Assembly (NCBI GenBank): GCA_004138175.2
Contig: RYFE02000037.1
Coordinates: forward strand, 1-47,451
Reading direction: 5' to 3'
DNA length: 47,451 nucleotides
Origin: Chloroflexales bacterium ZM16-3
GTDB lineage: Bacteria > Chloroflexota > Chloroflexia > Chloroflexales > Chloroflexaceae
The notes beneath the pieces were generated by a model that was given only the letters and a program-made list of their open reading frames with translations, did not search any database and had not been told where the DNA came from. The translations under genes and the position numbers were made by a program. Position 1 is the stretch's first letter. Each line of letters opens with the position of its first letter. This document shows, in pieces, positions 33,171-40,864 of the stretch.

Positions 33171-33272
33171 TGCGGGGGCGGCGAAGCCGCCCCCGCAGAA
33201 TTTTTTTGTTGGGTTTGGGCGGCGAAGCCGCCCAAACCCAACAAAAAGTAGGGTCTGGGGGCGCAGCCCCAG
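33171..33272. terminator. Hairpin cluster upstream of map
   Basis: Three hairpins in the 264-bp gap between the MetF-like gene end and map start. H1: TGCGGGGGCGGC-GAA-GCCGCCCCCGCA (33171-33197) then seven T. H2: perfect 21-bp stem including flanking T and A runs (33203-33247), a good bidirectional terminator. H3: CTGGGG/CCCCAG (33255-33272). All resemble the GGC-GAA-GCC loops seen in other repeats of this window. The remainder of the gap shows nothing else. Confidence 0.7.
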
Positions 33273-33317
33273 CACTTTGCATCAGCCCCGGCGGCTGGAG
33301 CCGCCGTGATCCATACG

Positions 33318-34226
33318 CTACCTTTCCGGCAGCGGTGGGCGGGGCAGCAGGCCAGCCCGCTCGACGATCTGCGGGATGGATCGCGTCCAGTCCACCGACA
33401 TAATATGCACGCCGGCCACGCCCTCGACGCCTAGCAGCTCATTCACCAGCTCGGCGGCGATCACGATCCCCTCATGCTCGGAGTCTGCCGCCGCCAGCAT
33501 GCGGTCCACAATGCCGTCAGGCATCAGCGTGCCGGGCAGGTGGTCGCGCAGATAGACGGCGGAGTTCGGTCGGCGCAGCACCATCACCCCTGCCAGAATA
33601 TGGGCCTTCTGGTGCAGCCCGGCCGCGCGCACGTCGGCCATCCACTGGCGGAAGCGAGCCACATCGAAGATAAGCTGGGTCTGAATGAACTCGGCGCCGG
33701 ACTCGATCTTCTTCTCCAGGCGCGCGGCCCGCTCCACGTTCGGGTTGGCCACGCCGCCGATGAAGAACTGCGGTGCGTCCTTCAGCGACGTGCCCGACTC
33801 GAAGGCGGCCTCCTCGCGCAGCTTACGCATCATACGGATGAGCTGGAAGGAGTTGAGGTCGAGCACATTCTTCGCCGCCGGGTGGTCGCCGATGCGCGGG
33901 TGGTCGCCAGTCATACACAGCACATTGCGCACGCCGAGGGCCGAGGCGCTCAGGGCGTCGGACTGGAGCGCGATCCGGTTGCGATGCTGGCAGGTCATCT
34001 GCATGATCGGCTCGATGCCGACCTGGCTGAGCAGGGCGGCAGCTCCCAGAGCCGACATGCGGGCCACGCCGCGCTGGTTATCGGTGAGGTTGATCGCGTC
34101 CACGCTTGTGCGCAGGCCCTCGGCCAACTGGATGAGCCGGTCGGGCGCGGCACCCTTGGGCGGGGCCATCTCCCCAGTCACCACAACCTGGCCGGCGGCA
34201 AGGCGGCGCTGAAGGTTTGAGTGCAT
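33318..34226 (-). CDS. Methylenetetrahydrofolate reductase-like protein
   Basis: 302 aa from ATG 34226 (MHSNLQRRLAAGQ); codons upstream are translated heptad repeats (NLQSAIGN) and are excluded. The motifs fit the MetF TIM barrel: TGEMAPPKG with the catalytic Glu, INLTDNQRG, CQHRNR, LCMTGDHP for flavin binding and GGVANPN. MetF reduces 5,10-methylene-THF to 5-methyl-THF for methionine synthesis. It lies downstream of the trans-sulfuration gene on the same strand with 81 bp of repeats between, which fits methionine metabolism. Confidence 0.85.
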   Translation of the reverse strand: MHSNLQRRLAAGQVVVTGEMAPPKGAAPDRLIQLAEGLRTSVDAINLTDNQRGVARMSALGAAALLSQVGIEPIMQMTCQHRNRIALQSDALSASALGVRNVLCMTGDHPRIGDHPAAKNVLDLNSFQLIRMMRKLREEAAFESGTSLKDAPQFFIGGVANPNVERAARLEKKIESGAEFIQTQLIFDVARFRQWMADVRAAGLHQKAHILAGVMVLRRPNSAVYLRDHLPGTLMPDGIVDRMLAAADSEHEGIVIAAELVNELLGVEGVAGVHIMSVDWTRSIPQIVERAGLLPRPPLPER

Positions 34227-34232
34227 AGAATA

Positions 34233-34316
34233 ATTGCCGATTGCCGATTGTAGATTGCAGATTGCAGCGCGGGCGATGTCCGCAATCTGCAATCTGCAAT
34301 CGGCAATCTACAATTG
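34233..34316. repeat. Inverted pair of heptanucleotide arrays
   Basis: ATTGCCG/ATTGTAG/ATTGCAG units on the left and CAATCTG/CAATCGG units on the right are inverted copies, so the region can form a long hairpin around GCGGGCGATGTCC. It overlaps the last codons of the trans-sulfuration gene and may act as its terminator. Confidence 0.8.
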
Positions 34317-35507
34317 TTCGAGGGCCTGCTTCAGATCGGCGATCAGGTCTTCGGCGTCCTCGATCCCGCACGAGAGCCGCACCAGGTTGTCGCGCATGCC
34401 GACGGCGAGGCGCTGCTCGCTGGTCAGCTCATAGAAGCTCATCAGGGCCGGCTGCTCAACCAGGCTCTCGACGCCGCCCAGGCTCGGCGCGATATAAGGG
34501 ATGCGCAGGCTGTCGATAAAGCGCGCGGTCGACTCCAGGTCGCCCTCAACCTCGAAGGAGACCACCCCGCCGAACCCACGCATCTGGTCGATGGCCACGG
34601 CGTGATCCGGGTGGCTCTCCAGGCCAGGGTAGTGGACGCGGACCACGCGCGGGTGAGACTCCAGGAAGCGGGCAACGGCCATGCCCGTGCTGTTATGCCG
34701 ATCCATGCGCAGGGCGAAGGTCTTGAGGCCGCGCATAAGCAGGTAGGCGCTATGCGGGTCGCAGATGCCGCCGAGGATGCCCTGGGACTGGCGCAGCGCG
34801 CTGATGATCTCCGGATTACCGATCACCACGCCGGCCAGCAGATCGTTATGCCCGCCCATATACTTGGTGCAGCTGTGGATCACCAAGTCAATGCCATGAT
34901 CGAGCGGCCGCAGGTTATGAGGCGTGGCGAACGTCGCGTCAATCAACGTCTTCACCCGGTGCTGGCGGGCGATAGCCACAACCTGCGACAGGTCGGCCAC
35001 GCGCAGGTAGGGGTTCGTCGGCGACTCGCTGAGGATCAGGCGGGTCTGTCCAGGGCGCACAGCATCGGCCAGGGCCGCGTAGTCGCAGGCGGGCACCACC
35101 GTATGCTCGACGCCGAGGCGGGCCAGCAGCGTCTGCACAAACTGGCGGGTACGGCGGTAGCAGTCATCGGTGAGGATGAGGTGGCCGCCGGAGGGCACCA
35201 TCGACAGGATGGTCGTGGTGATCGCGCTCATGCCAGATGGGCAGAGCAGAGCGGCGGCATCACCTTGGGGCGACTCGAGTGCGGCCAGTTTGGCCTCGGC
35301 GGCGCGCACCGTGGGGTTGCCGTAGCGCCCGTACTCCTCGCGCGCGACCCGCCCCTCCTGAAAATCGATCAGGGCAGCGGTATCAACAAACGTATAGGTT
35401 GCCGCCTGGAAGATCGCCGGGGTGATCGAATGCTCGACACGCTGGCGCGGCTCTCCTGCGTGGACGGCGGCAGTGCTCGGGCCGTGGTCGGGGGTGGTGT
35501 CTGGCAT
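34308..35507 (-). CDS. Cystathionine gamma-synthase/lyase family enzyme
   Basis: 399 aa, PLP fold type I. Signature blocks: [29 protein letters not shown], phosphate loop [18 protein letters not shown] with the PLP Asp, and the Schiff-base lysine in [13 protein letters not shown] (near residue 209). It acts on O-acyl-homoserine or cystathionine in methionine/cysteine exchange; synthase versus lyase cannot be decided from these motifs. ATG 35507 follows a hairpin and seven T directly (see leader). The stop lies inside an inverted heptad array. Confidence 0.9.
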   Translation of the reverse strand: MPDTTPDHGPSTAAVHAGEPRQRVEHSITPAIFQAATYTFVDTAALIDFQEGRVAREEYGRYGNPTVRAAEAKLAALESPQGDAAALLCPSGMSAITTTILSMVPSGGHLILTDDCYRRTRQFVQTLLARLGVEHTVVPACDYAALADAVRPGQTRLILSESPTNPYLRVADLSQVVAIARQHRVKTLIDATFATPHNLRPLDHGIDLVIHSCTKYMGGHNDLLAGVVIGNPEIISALRQSQGILGGICDPHSAYLLMRGLKTFALRMDRHNSTGMAVARFLESHPRVVRVHYPGLESHPDHAVAIDQMRGFGGVVSFEVEGDLESTARFIDSLRIPYIAPSLGGVESLVEQPALMSFYELTSEQRLAVGMRDNLVRLSCGIEDAEDLIADLKQALEQL

Positions 35508-35560
35508 AAAAAAACCTCACCGCTCCGGATGAGTGCATCGCTGCGTCTGGTGAGACAAGA
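35508..35560 (-). promoter_or_regulatory. Leader hairpin that sequesters the ribosome-binding site of the trans-sulfuration gene
   Basis: On the minus strand CTCACC (35553-35558) pairs with GGTGAGG at the 3' side, followed by seven T and then the ATG. The GGTGAGG is the only possible Shine-Dalgarno, so the same hairpin could terminate transcription and hide the start. I could not match the upstream part to SAM-I, SAM-II or T-box consensus. Heptad-like repeats occupy 35611-35645. Confidence 0.5.
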
Positions 35561-35720
35561 ATCCAGAGGCACTCTACAGGCTGCCGTGGTGAACTGCGCG
35601 CTGATGCGCCAGATCTGCAACCTGATATCTATAATCTGCAATCTTGCCTTAATGGTGCGAGAGTATAGCAGGGCCGGGTAGCCCTGTCAATGAATTGGCT
35701 AACAAACCAATTTTCAACGG

Positions 35721-35749
35721 TTGACATGCCCCCGACTGGCTGCTACAAT
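35721..35749 (+). promoter_or_regulatory. Promoter of the LysM lipoprotein gene
   Basis: TTGACA (35721-35726), 17 bp, TACAAT (35744-35749). The start codon at 35794 is 44 bp downstream. Confidence 0.8.
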
Positions 35750-35793
35750 CGCGGTTTGTGCAGTGGTTCACGAGAAGGTATGGGGGAGGTGCC

Positions 35794-36231
35794 GTGTCCA
35801 CAGGGAAAGGGGTTCGCTCTCCGCAGCGTCGTGCGCGATCCGTTGGGGTTCTTCTGGCACTCAGCATCAGCCTCGGCGCATGCGCGCCGCCGGAGCCGCC
35901 CCAGCGCATCTTGCCCACGCTCCCCGCCGTGCTCGATATCACCCCGGCCCCGACGCTCGATATCGACGCGACGGCCACCTCCTACGCCAGCGTCGTGCGC
36001 CCCTCGCCCACTGCTGCCGCCCTCTACACGGTGCAGCCCGGCGACACCCTGAGCGCTCTGGCCGAGCGATTTAACACCACCGTCGAGACGATCACGGCGG
36101 CCAACGGCATCACCGACCCGAACTCGCTTCAGCCGGGGCAGACTCTGATCATCCCCTCGCTCCTGCGCACCCCGGTGACAGGCTCGCCTGAGCCTGCCGT
36201 CACGCCCTCGCCCACCCTATCGACGCCCTGA
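35794..36231 (+). CDS. LysM-domain lipoprotein
   Basis: 145 aa from GTG 35794, chosen because GGGGAGGT lies 3 nt upstream; a GTG at 35758 would leave almost no leader after the promoter. Lipoprotein signal with lipobox SLGAC (Cys near 30). After a Pro/Thr linker one LysM domain: YTVQPGDTLSALAERFNTT...ANGITDPNSLQPGQTLIIP (about 78-122). LysM binds peptidoglycan or related glycans, so the protein should tether envelope glycan. The tail is again Pro/Thr rich. Next gene unit starts 30 bp after its stop. Confidence 0.88.
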   Translation: MSTGKGVRSPQRRARSVGVLLALSISLGACAPPEPPQRILPTLPAVLDITPAPTLDIDATATSYASVVRPSPTAAALYTVQPGDTLSALAERFNTTVETITAANGITDPNSLQPGQTLIIPSLLRTPVTGSPEPAVTPSPTLSTP

Positions 36232-36260
36232 GCCGACGACAGATCCGTCTCAAGACTCCC

Positions 36261-36289
36261 TTGACACCGGATCATAAACTCGGTATAGT
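36261..36289 (+). promoter_or_regulatory. Strong promoter of a tiny transcription unit
   Basis: TTGACA (36261-36266), 17 bp, TATAGT (36284-36289). About 55 bp downstream is an extended Shine-Dalgarno and a 15-codon ORF. Confidence 0.8.
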
Positions 36290-36344
36290 ATTTTTGTCGG
36301 CTAATCCACAGCAATGCCATCTAGGCACGAAGGAGGTGATGCCC

Positions 36345-36392
36345 ATGATCATAAGCAAGCGTATGGGTGTCACCGCTGGTGAGACCTGCTAG
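36345..36392 (+). CDS. Candidate 15-residue peptide (MIISKRMGVTAGETC)
   Basis: The ORF follows AGGAGGTGATGCCC, one of the strongest ribosome-binding sites in the window, and its own promoter at 36261-36289. The peptide ends in Cys directly before TAG. Its last codons and stop lie in a hairpin (TGTCACCGCTGGTG 36368-36381 / CACCAACGGTGACA 36399-36412, one mismatch). A terminator follows at 36429-36455. The whole unit is about 165 nt. It could be a true micropeptide, a leader-like regulatory RNA, or a precursor for modification; no modifying enzyme lies beside it apart from the SAM methyltransferase on the other strand. Confidence 0.5.
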   Translation: MIISKRMGVTAGETC

Positions 36393-36428
36393 GGTCGCCA
36401 CCAACGGTGACATCCCGGATCTTTGTTG

Positions 36429-36455
36429 AAGGCCCCTGCCACTGGCAGGGGCCTT
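36429..36455. terminator. Bidirectional terminator hairpin
   Basis: Perfect 12-bp stem AAGGCCCCTGCC / GGCAGGGGCCTT around ACT. It ends the small plus-strand unit and, from the other side, the methyltransferase gene whose stop is at 36462. Confidence 0.7.
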
Positions 36456-36461
36456 CGACGT

Positions 36462-37220
36462 TCAACCCCGCACGCAGTCGTACACCACCCTGGGGGCTTC
36501 GGCGGGCGCTGGCTCCCACTGGGGCGTGTGCCGCGCGACAAGGGACAGCCCGGCGTCGCCGAGGGCCGCCCGCACCTCGGCATCCTCCCAGCTGCGCTCC
36601 TCGTGGAGTTCCTCGCCACGATACCAGCGCTCGATCTCGCGCACAAACCAGACGATCCGGCCCCTGGCGATCCGCCGCTCCACATCGTAGCTCAGCCGGT
36701 TGTACACCAGCAGGTCGGGCGAGTCGAAGACCACCTGGTCGGTGTCGTCCCAGGAGTCAAACTCGTAGACGGTGTTCAGGTCGAACACAAAGCGCCCGCC
36801 GGGCCGTAGCAGGCGGGCCACGCCAGAGCAGACGGCGGCCAGATCCTCGTGGGCGCCCAGGTAGTTCAGGCTGTCGTACAGGCATGTGACCAGGTCGAAG
36901 GAGGCCGGGCGGAGCGCCCCGCGCGCGGCGGGGCTGAGGCTCAGGCGGCGGATGTCGGCGGCAACCCAGCGCACCGACATGCCTCGGTCGCGCGAGCGGG
37001 CGCGGGCGATCCGCAGCATCTCCCGCGAGCGATCGACCCCGATCACCCGCACGCCAGACTCGGCCAGCGCGAGTGCCGCCGCCCCAGTGCCGCAGGCCAG
37101 ATCGAGGGCGCGGCGCGGCGGCGCGGGCGCAGACGCTAGAATGTGTCGCGTCAGATCTTCAGCGAAGGAGCCCTGGCCGATGGCGTCGTAGATCGGAGCG
37201 TACGATTCGTAGATGCTCAA
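36462..37220 (-). CDS. Class I SAM-dependent methyltransferase
   Basis: 252 aa. SAM-binding motif I is ALDLACGTGAAALAL near residue 38, motif II VIGVDRSREMLRIAR with the ribose-binding Asp, then WVAADIRRLSL and a post-motif FDLVTCLYDSLNYL. After the Rossmann core come strands with paired Trp/Arg (EIERWYRGEELHEERSW). Such proteins methylate small molecules or proteins; the substrate cannot be told. The gene stands alone, with a 58-bp palindromic repeat upstream. Confidence 0.85.
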   Translation of the reverse strand: MSIYESYAPIYDAIGQGSFAEDLTRHILASAPAPPRRALDLACGTGAAALALAESGVRVIGVDRSREMLRIARARSRDRGMSVRWVAADIRRLSLSPAARGALRPASFDLVTCLYDSLNYLGAHEDLAAVCSGVARLLRPGGRFVFDLNTVYEFDSWDDTDQVVFDSPDLLVYNRLSYDVERRIARGRIVWFVREIERWYRGEELHEERSWEDAEVRAALGDAGLSLVARHTPQWEPAPAEAPRVVYDCVRG

Positions 37221-37252
37221 TAGATTCCTTGCAGTAGAGCATACGTAACACT

Positions 37253-37310
37253 GTCACCCTGAGCGAAGCGAAGGGTCTCGGCCGGGATTCTTCGCTGCGC
37301 TCAGCATGAC
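37253..37310. repeat. 58-bp palindromic repeat, copy 2
   Basis: Starts GTCACCCTGAGCGAAGCGAA and ends CTGCGCTCAGCATGAC around CGGCCGGGATT. It fills most of the 155-bp gap between two minus-strand genes. Confidence 0.9.
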
Positions 37311-37375
37311 AGGACGCATCACAACGTTACTTCTGCGGTATTGCGATTCCTGCTACGCGATATGTGACGCACGCA

Positions 37376-37927
37376 TCACATGTGAAACAGAGCGTAGCGC
37401 CAGTAGCCGAGCGAGGCGCGCAGCGCAGCGAGAAGATCTGCCGATGCCGCAGGCACAGGTGAGCCATAGGCGTGCATGCCCTGGTCGCGGGCGATCTTTA
37501 GGCTCAGCAGTTGGTCGGCGGGCAAGCTCACCACCAGCAGGCTGCGCACATCGCTCTGCCGGGCCGCCACAATCACGGCTATTAGCGAGTCGCCCTCGGA
37601 GACGCTGACCAGCGTCTCTGCGGGCAGTCCCCGGCCGGTCAGCGCTGCGTAGGCGCGGCTGCGTCCCGGCCCAGAGAGAGCGATGCGGGTGCCATAGCCA
37701 CGGCGGTAGAGGTCGATGCTATGCTCGATCAGCGGCGTCGGCGGGATATCGGGCGCGATCACCAGCAGCAGATCGACGCTGCGCGCATCGTCGCGCTGGG
37801 ACTGGATGACGGCGGCGGCAGCCCCTATGCCAACCCCGCAGACCCCGACGATGAGCAGCAGCAGGGCGAGGCGGGCCAGCTGCGCGCCGACCGAGCGCAG
37901 CACACCGGGCTGCAGCAGCGCCATCAC
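37376..37927 (-). CDS. Membrane-anchored DUF218/YdcF-like protein
   Basis: 183 aa with one N-terminal membrane helix (LARLALLLLIVGVCGVGIGAAAAV). The rest resembles the DUF218 fold: VDLLLVIAPDIPPTPLIEHSIDLYRRGYGTRIALSG, then a second Rossmann-like half (VRSLLVVSLPADQLLSLKIAR). The family is tied to envelope functions. The ATG at 37927 overlaps the stop of the GAF/kinase-like gene (ATGA), so the two are translationally coupled. Confidence 0.65.
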   Translation of the reverse strand: MMALLQPGVLRSVGAQLARLALLLLIVGVCGVGIGAAAAVIQSQRDDARSVDLLLVIAPDIPPTPLIEHSIDLYRRGYGTRIALSGPGRSRAYAALTGRGLPAETLVSVSEGDSLIAVIVAARQSDVRSLLVVSLPADQLLSLKIARDQGMHAYGSPVPAASADLLAALRASLGYWRYALFHM

Positions 37928-40149
37928 TTGTCCACCGCGACGATACTATCGATGTGTACCTCCTCGGTCGGCAGCGAGCGGCTCGTCTGGGCAAAGCTCT
38001 GCAGGCGACGCACGCTCGCCGCGCCATCGTAGGCGGCCCGCTCAATGATCCGCAGCCCCTCTGCCGTCTCCGGCTCCTCCGTATTGGCAAGCAGCAGCTT
38101 GGTGTGGCTGAGGATGTTAGTCAGCAAGTTGTTAAAGTCGTGGGCGATCCCGCTGGCTAGCTCGCCAAGGGCGCGCAGCCGCTCGCTGTGCAGCAGTTGC
38201 TCCTGGGCGCGCAGCAGCTCTGCATAGCGCCGGATGTTCGCCAAAGCCACGGCGACCTGGCCAGCCAGCGACTCGGCCAGGTACACATCGCTCTGGTTGA
38301 AGCCGCCGCTGATGTTGCCCTCGATATCAATAATGCCCAGGATCGTCTCGCCATGCTTGATGGCCACGATCAGCTCCGAGCGAGTGTCCATCAGGGTCGG
38401 AGTCTTGGCGTAGCGCGGGTCCCGGCTCACATCATTCACCATCACGGTCTCGCCGTGGCGGGCAACCCAGCCAGTGAGCCCGCGCTGCACCGAGTAGCTG
38501 CGGAACTCGCCAAACTCGGCCACATCATTCACAATGCCCTGGGCCGAGCGGATCACCAGCGTATCGTCCTCTACCAGGCCGATCACCACCTGGTAGTAGC
38601 CGAAGGTGCGGTGCAGCAGGCCGGCCACCTCGTCGAGCAGGGTCTGCACATCGCTGATAGCGCTCAGGCTCCCGCTCAGCTGGTGGATTACCTGGATCTG
38701 GCTGGCCCGCGTCTGAGCCTCGCGCAGCAGCCGGGCGTTATTGATCGCCACCGCCAGATGGTCGCCGAACATCTGGGCCACCTGCACATCGGCCTCGACA
38801 AAGGCGCTAGGCGTCCACTTGTCGATCGTCAGCACCCCGATGACAGACTCGTTGACGATCAGCGGCACGCCGATCCACGAGCGGATCATCGCGCTGTCGG
38901 GCACATCCTGCCAATCAGTGATCTGCCGCACATCGGGGATGTAGGTTGCGCGGCGGTCATAATGATTGAGCCAGGCGGGCGACCCTGGCCCGGCCGCGAG
39001 CACGATGGTCTGGCTAAGGTCGAAGGTGTAGCCGTGGCCCGCAACTAGGCGGGCGTACTGTTCATCATGAAAGAGGAAGACCCCGGACGAGTCGTAGCTC
39101 ACAAAGCGGGCCAGCTGCTCAAGGATGAAGTCGAGCACCCGATCCTGGTCGATCATGGCGTTGCAGGCGTTCGCCAGCTGGCTCAGAGTGGTGCTGAGGT
39201 CACGCGAGCGCTGCTCGGCGCTGATCAGGCGTTCTCTGGCCATAACCAGGGTGATCTGGTCGGCCGCAAAGCGCAGCAGATCGCGCTCGGCCCGCCGCCA
39301 GTAGCGGTCGGGGCGCAGCGCCCGGGCGATCAGCCATGGCGGCATCTTGCCGCGATCCTGCACGATCACATAGATATCACAGCTCTCAGCGCCGATCTGG
39401 TCGCCCTGCTCCTGGGTGAGCGCATCAGGCTCCCAAAGAATAGCGGATTGCTCGCCGACCGACCATGTGGACAGGGCGGAGTAGCCATCCGGGCCAGGGC
39501 CCATCAGGGCGCAGAGGTCGGCCTCCAGAGCTACGCCAAGCTCGGCCAGGATGCGCTCGATCAGCGCCGTCGCCGTGCCGGGCGACTGAGACGCCTGGCT
39601 CACCAGGTTCGTCAGCCGCTCGCGGGCGGCCGCGTAGCGCAGGGCGGCGGCGCTGGCCGCATTGGAGATCGCGATCGCGGCGTGGCTGGCGAAGATCTCG
39701 ACCACCTGGGCCACGCCGGGATCGAAGAGCGCGCTGCCCGAGGTGCGGGCCAGGTTGATGGCGCCCAGGGTGCGGTCGTAGACGCGCAGCGGCAGCGAGA
39801 AGATGATCTGCTGCTCGTCAGGGACGATCCGCTTATAGCGCGGGTCCTGGCTGGGGTTCACCACCTGGAGCGGCTGGCTGTTCAGCGTAACCCACCCGGC
39901 GATCCCCTCGCCCAGGCGCAGCGACATGCCGGCCGAGAGCTGCGGGTCGATCCCATAGGCGGCGGCGACCGTCAGGTGATCGCCGCTCTCGTCGAGCAGC
40001 ATGATCGAGATCACCTCGGCCCCGCTCAGGTCGCGCACGGCGGCGATCACCCGGCCCAGCACCTCGTTCAGATCGAGCGACGCGTAGACCAGCCGGCTCA
40101 GGTCAAGCAGGGCGGCCATCATCATTGGCTGTGCTGAAAGATCGGACAT
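37924..40149 (-). CDS. Multi-GAF sensor with histidine-kinase dimerisation domain but no ATPase domain
   Basis: 741 aa. Three GAF-type domains are recognised from GWVTLNSQPLQV (about 85), the middle one around 350-470 (IGVPLIVNESVIGVLTIDKW) and the third around 490-640 (LTGWVARHGETVMVNDVSRDPRYA). The end holds a DHp helix with the phospho-acceptor His (LRALGELASGIAHDFNNLL near 667), and the protein stops about 60 residues later where the HATPase domain should begin. No N, G1 or G2 box is present. It is not a frameshift into the next gene, which is a different family. It could be a phosphotransfer partner or signal-blocking dimeriser. Confidence 0.85.
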   Translation of the reverse strand: MSDLSAQPMMMAALLDLSRLVYASLDLNEVLGRVIAAVRDLSGAEVISIMLLDESGDHLTVAAAYGIDPQLSAGMSLRLGEGIAGWVTLNSQPLQVVNPSQDPRYKRIVPDEQQIIFSLPLRVYDRTLGAINLARTSGSALFDPGVAQVVEIFASHAAIAISNAASAAALRYAAARERLTNLVSQASQSPGTATALIERILAELGVALEADLCALMGPGPDGYSALSTWSVGEQSAILWEPDALTQEQGDQIGAESCDIYVIVQDRGKMPPWLIARALRPDRYWRRAERDLLRFAADQITLVMARERLISAEQRSRDLSTTLSQLANACNAMIDQDRVLDFILEQLARFVSYDSSGVFLFHDEQYARLVAGHGYTFDLSQTIVLAAGPGSPAWLNHYDRRATYIPDVRQITDWQDVPDSAMIRSWIGVPLIVNESVIGVLTIDKWTPSAFVEADVQVAQMFGDHLAVAINNARLLREAQTRASQIQVIHQLSGSLSAISDVQTLLDEVAGLLHRTFGYYQVVIGLVEDDTLVIRSAQGIVNDVAEFGEFRSYSVQRGLTGWVARHGETVMVNDVSRDPRYAKTPTLMDTRSELIVAIKHGETILGIIDIEGNISGGFNQSDVYLAESLAGQVAVALANIRRYAELLRAQEQLLHSERLRALGELASGIAHDFNNLLTNILSHTKLLLANTEEPETAEGLRIIERAAYDGAASVRRLQSFAQTSRSLPTEEVHIDSIVAVDK

Positions 40150-40350
40150 AAGCGGCTGCCTCTGCGGTGGGTGTCAAATAGGTCAGGACATTATACGATT
40201 CTCAGGAACCAGGCGCAAAGCCAAGGTGAGCCCTCCGCACAGCCGGCGTAACCTTCGGCCCACCCCGCCCGGTACAGATAGCGACGCCGACAGATGTGTC
40301 GGCCCGCTGGAGCCGGCGGGGACGCCCGGCCAATCATCAGGAGGATCACC
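40150..40350. other. ssb leader / divergent intergenic region
   Basis: Contains two short hairpins: CCGACA-GATG-TGTCGG (about 40281-40296) and CCCGC..GCGGG (about 40302-40319), just before the ssb Shine-Dalgarno AGGAGG. They could attenuate ssb. No near-consensus promoter was found. Confidence 0.4.
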
Positions 40351-40752
40351 GTGAACGCTGTGAAGGGTACGCTGAACCATGTCGAGCTGATCGGTCGCCT
40401 GGGTGCCGACCCGGAGATGCGCTTTCTGTCGAGCGGCAAGGCGCTGTGCCGCTTCAGCCTGGCCACCAACCGCCCCGCCGGCCAGGACGAGCATGGCAAC
40501 CGGATCTACGAGACCGACTGGACCCACATCGAGGCATGGGAGCGCCTGGCCGAGATGTGCAACACCTACCTCCACAAGGGCCGCCGCGTGATGGTGTCCG
40601 GCAGCCTGCGCAACGACAGCTGGGTCGATAAGGAGAGCGGCCAGACCCGCTACCGCAGCTACGTGCGCGCCAAGGAGGTGATGTTCCTCGACCCGCGCCC
40701 CGAGCAGGCCGACGCGCCATCCGAGGTTTTCGAGGAGGAGGTTCCTTTCTAG
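40351..40752 (+). CDS. ssb: Single-stranded DNA-binding protein
   Basis: 133 aa from GTG 40351, with AGGAGG 7 nt upstream. OB fold: LNHVELIGRLGADPEMRFLS, FSLATNRP, TDWTHIEAWERLAEMC, KGRRVMVSGSLRNDSW and a final VRAKEVMFLDP. The C-terminal tail is short and acidic and ends EEEVPF, close to the DDDIPF tip that recruits repair and replication partners. It has little linker between fold and tip. Binds ssDNA during replication and repair; the adjacent UvrD/PcrA-like helicase gene fits that setting. Confidence 0.95.
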   Translation: MNAVKGTLNHVELIGRLGADPEMRFLSSGKALCRFSLATNRPAGQDEHGNRIYETDWTHIEAWERLAEMCNTYLHKGRRVMVSGSLRNDSWVDKESGQTRYRSYVRAKEVMFLDPRPEQADAPSEVFEEEVPF

Positions 40753-40797
40753 AGCACTGAGGCACTGAGGCGCTGAGACACTGATGTGTGGGCGAAA

Positions 40798-40839
40798 CTC
40801 CCCTCTCCCCTTGTGGGAGAGGGGCTGGGGGTGAGGGGG
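40798..40839. repeat. Dispersed repeat (CCCCTCTCCC..GGGAGAGGGG)
   Basis: CTCCCCTCTCCCCTTGTGGG followed by AGAGGGGCTGGGGGTGAGGG: an imperfect inverted repeat I recognise as common between genes of many bacteria. A run of CACTGAG-like octamers precedes it (about 40754-40785). Confidence 0.75.
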
Positions 40840-40864
40840 CAGCGCTATGGTATCATGCGCCCCT

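Noticed and set aside
37376-40149. Frameshift joining the GAF/kinase-like gene to the next gene
   Set aside because: The next protein starts with a membrane helix and has a DUF218-like fold, not a HATPase domain, so the genes are not halves of one kinase.
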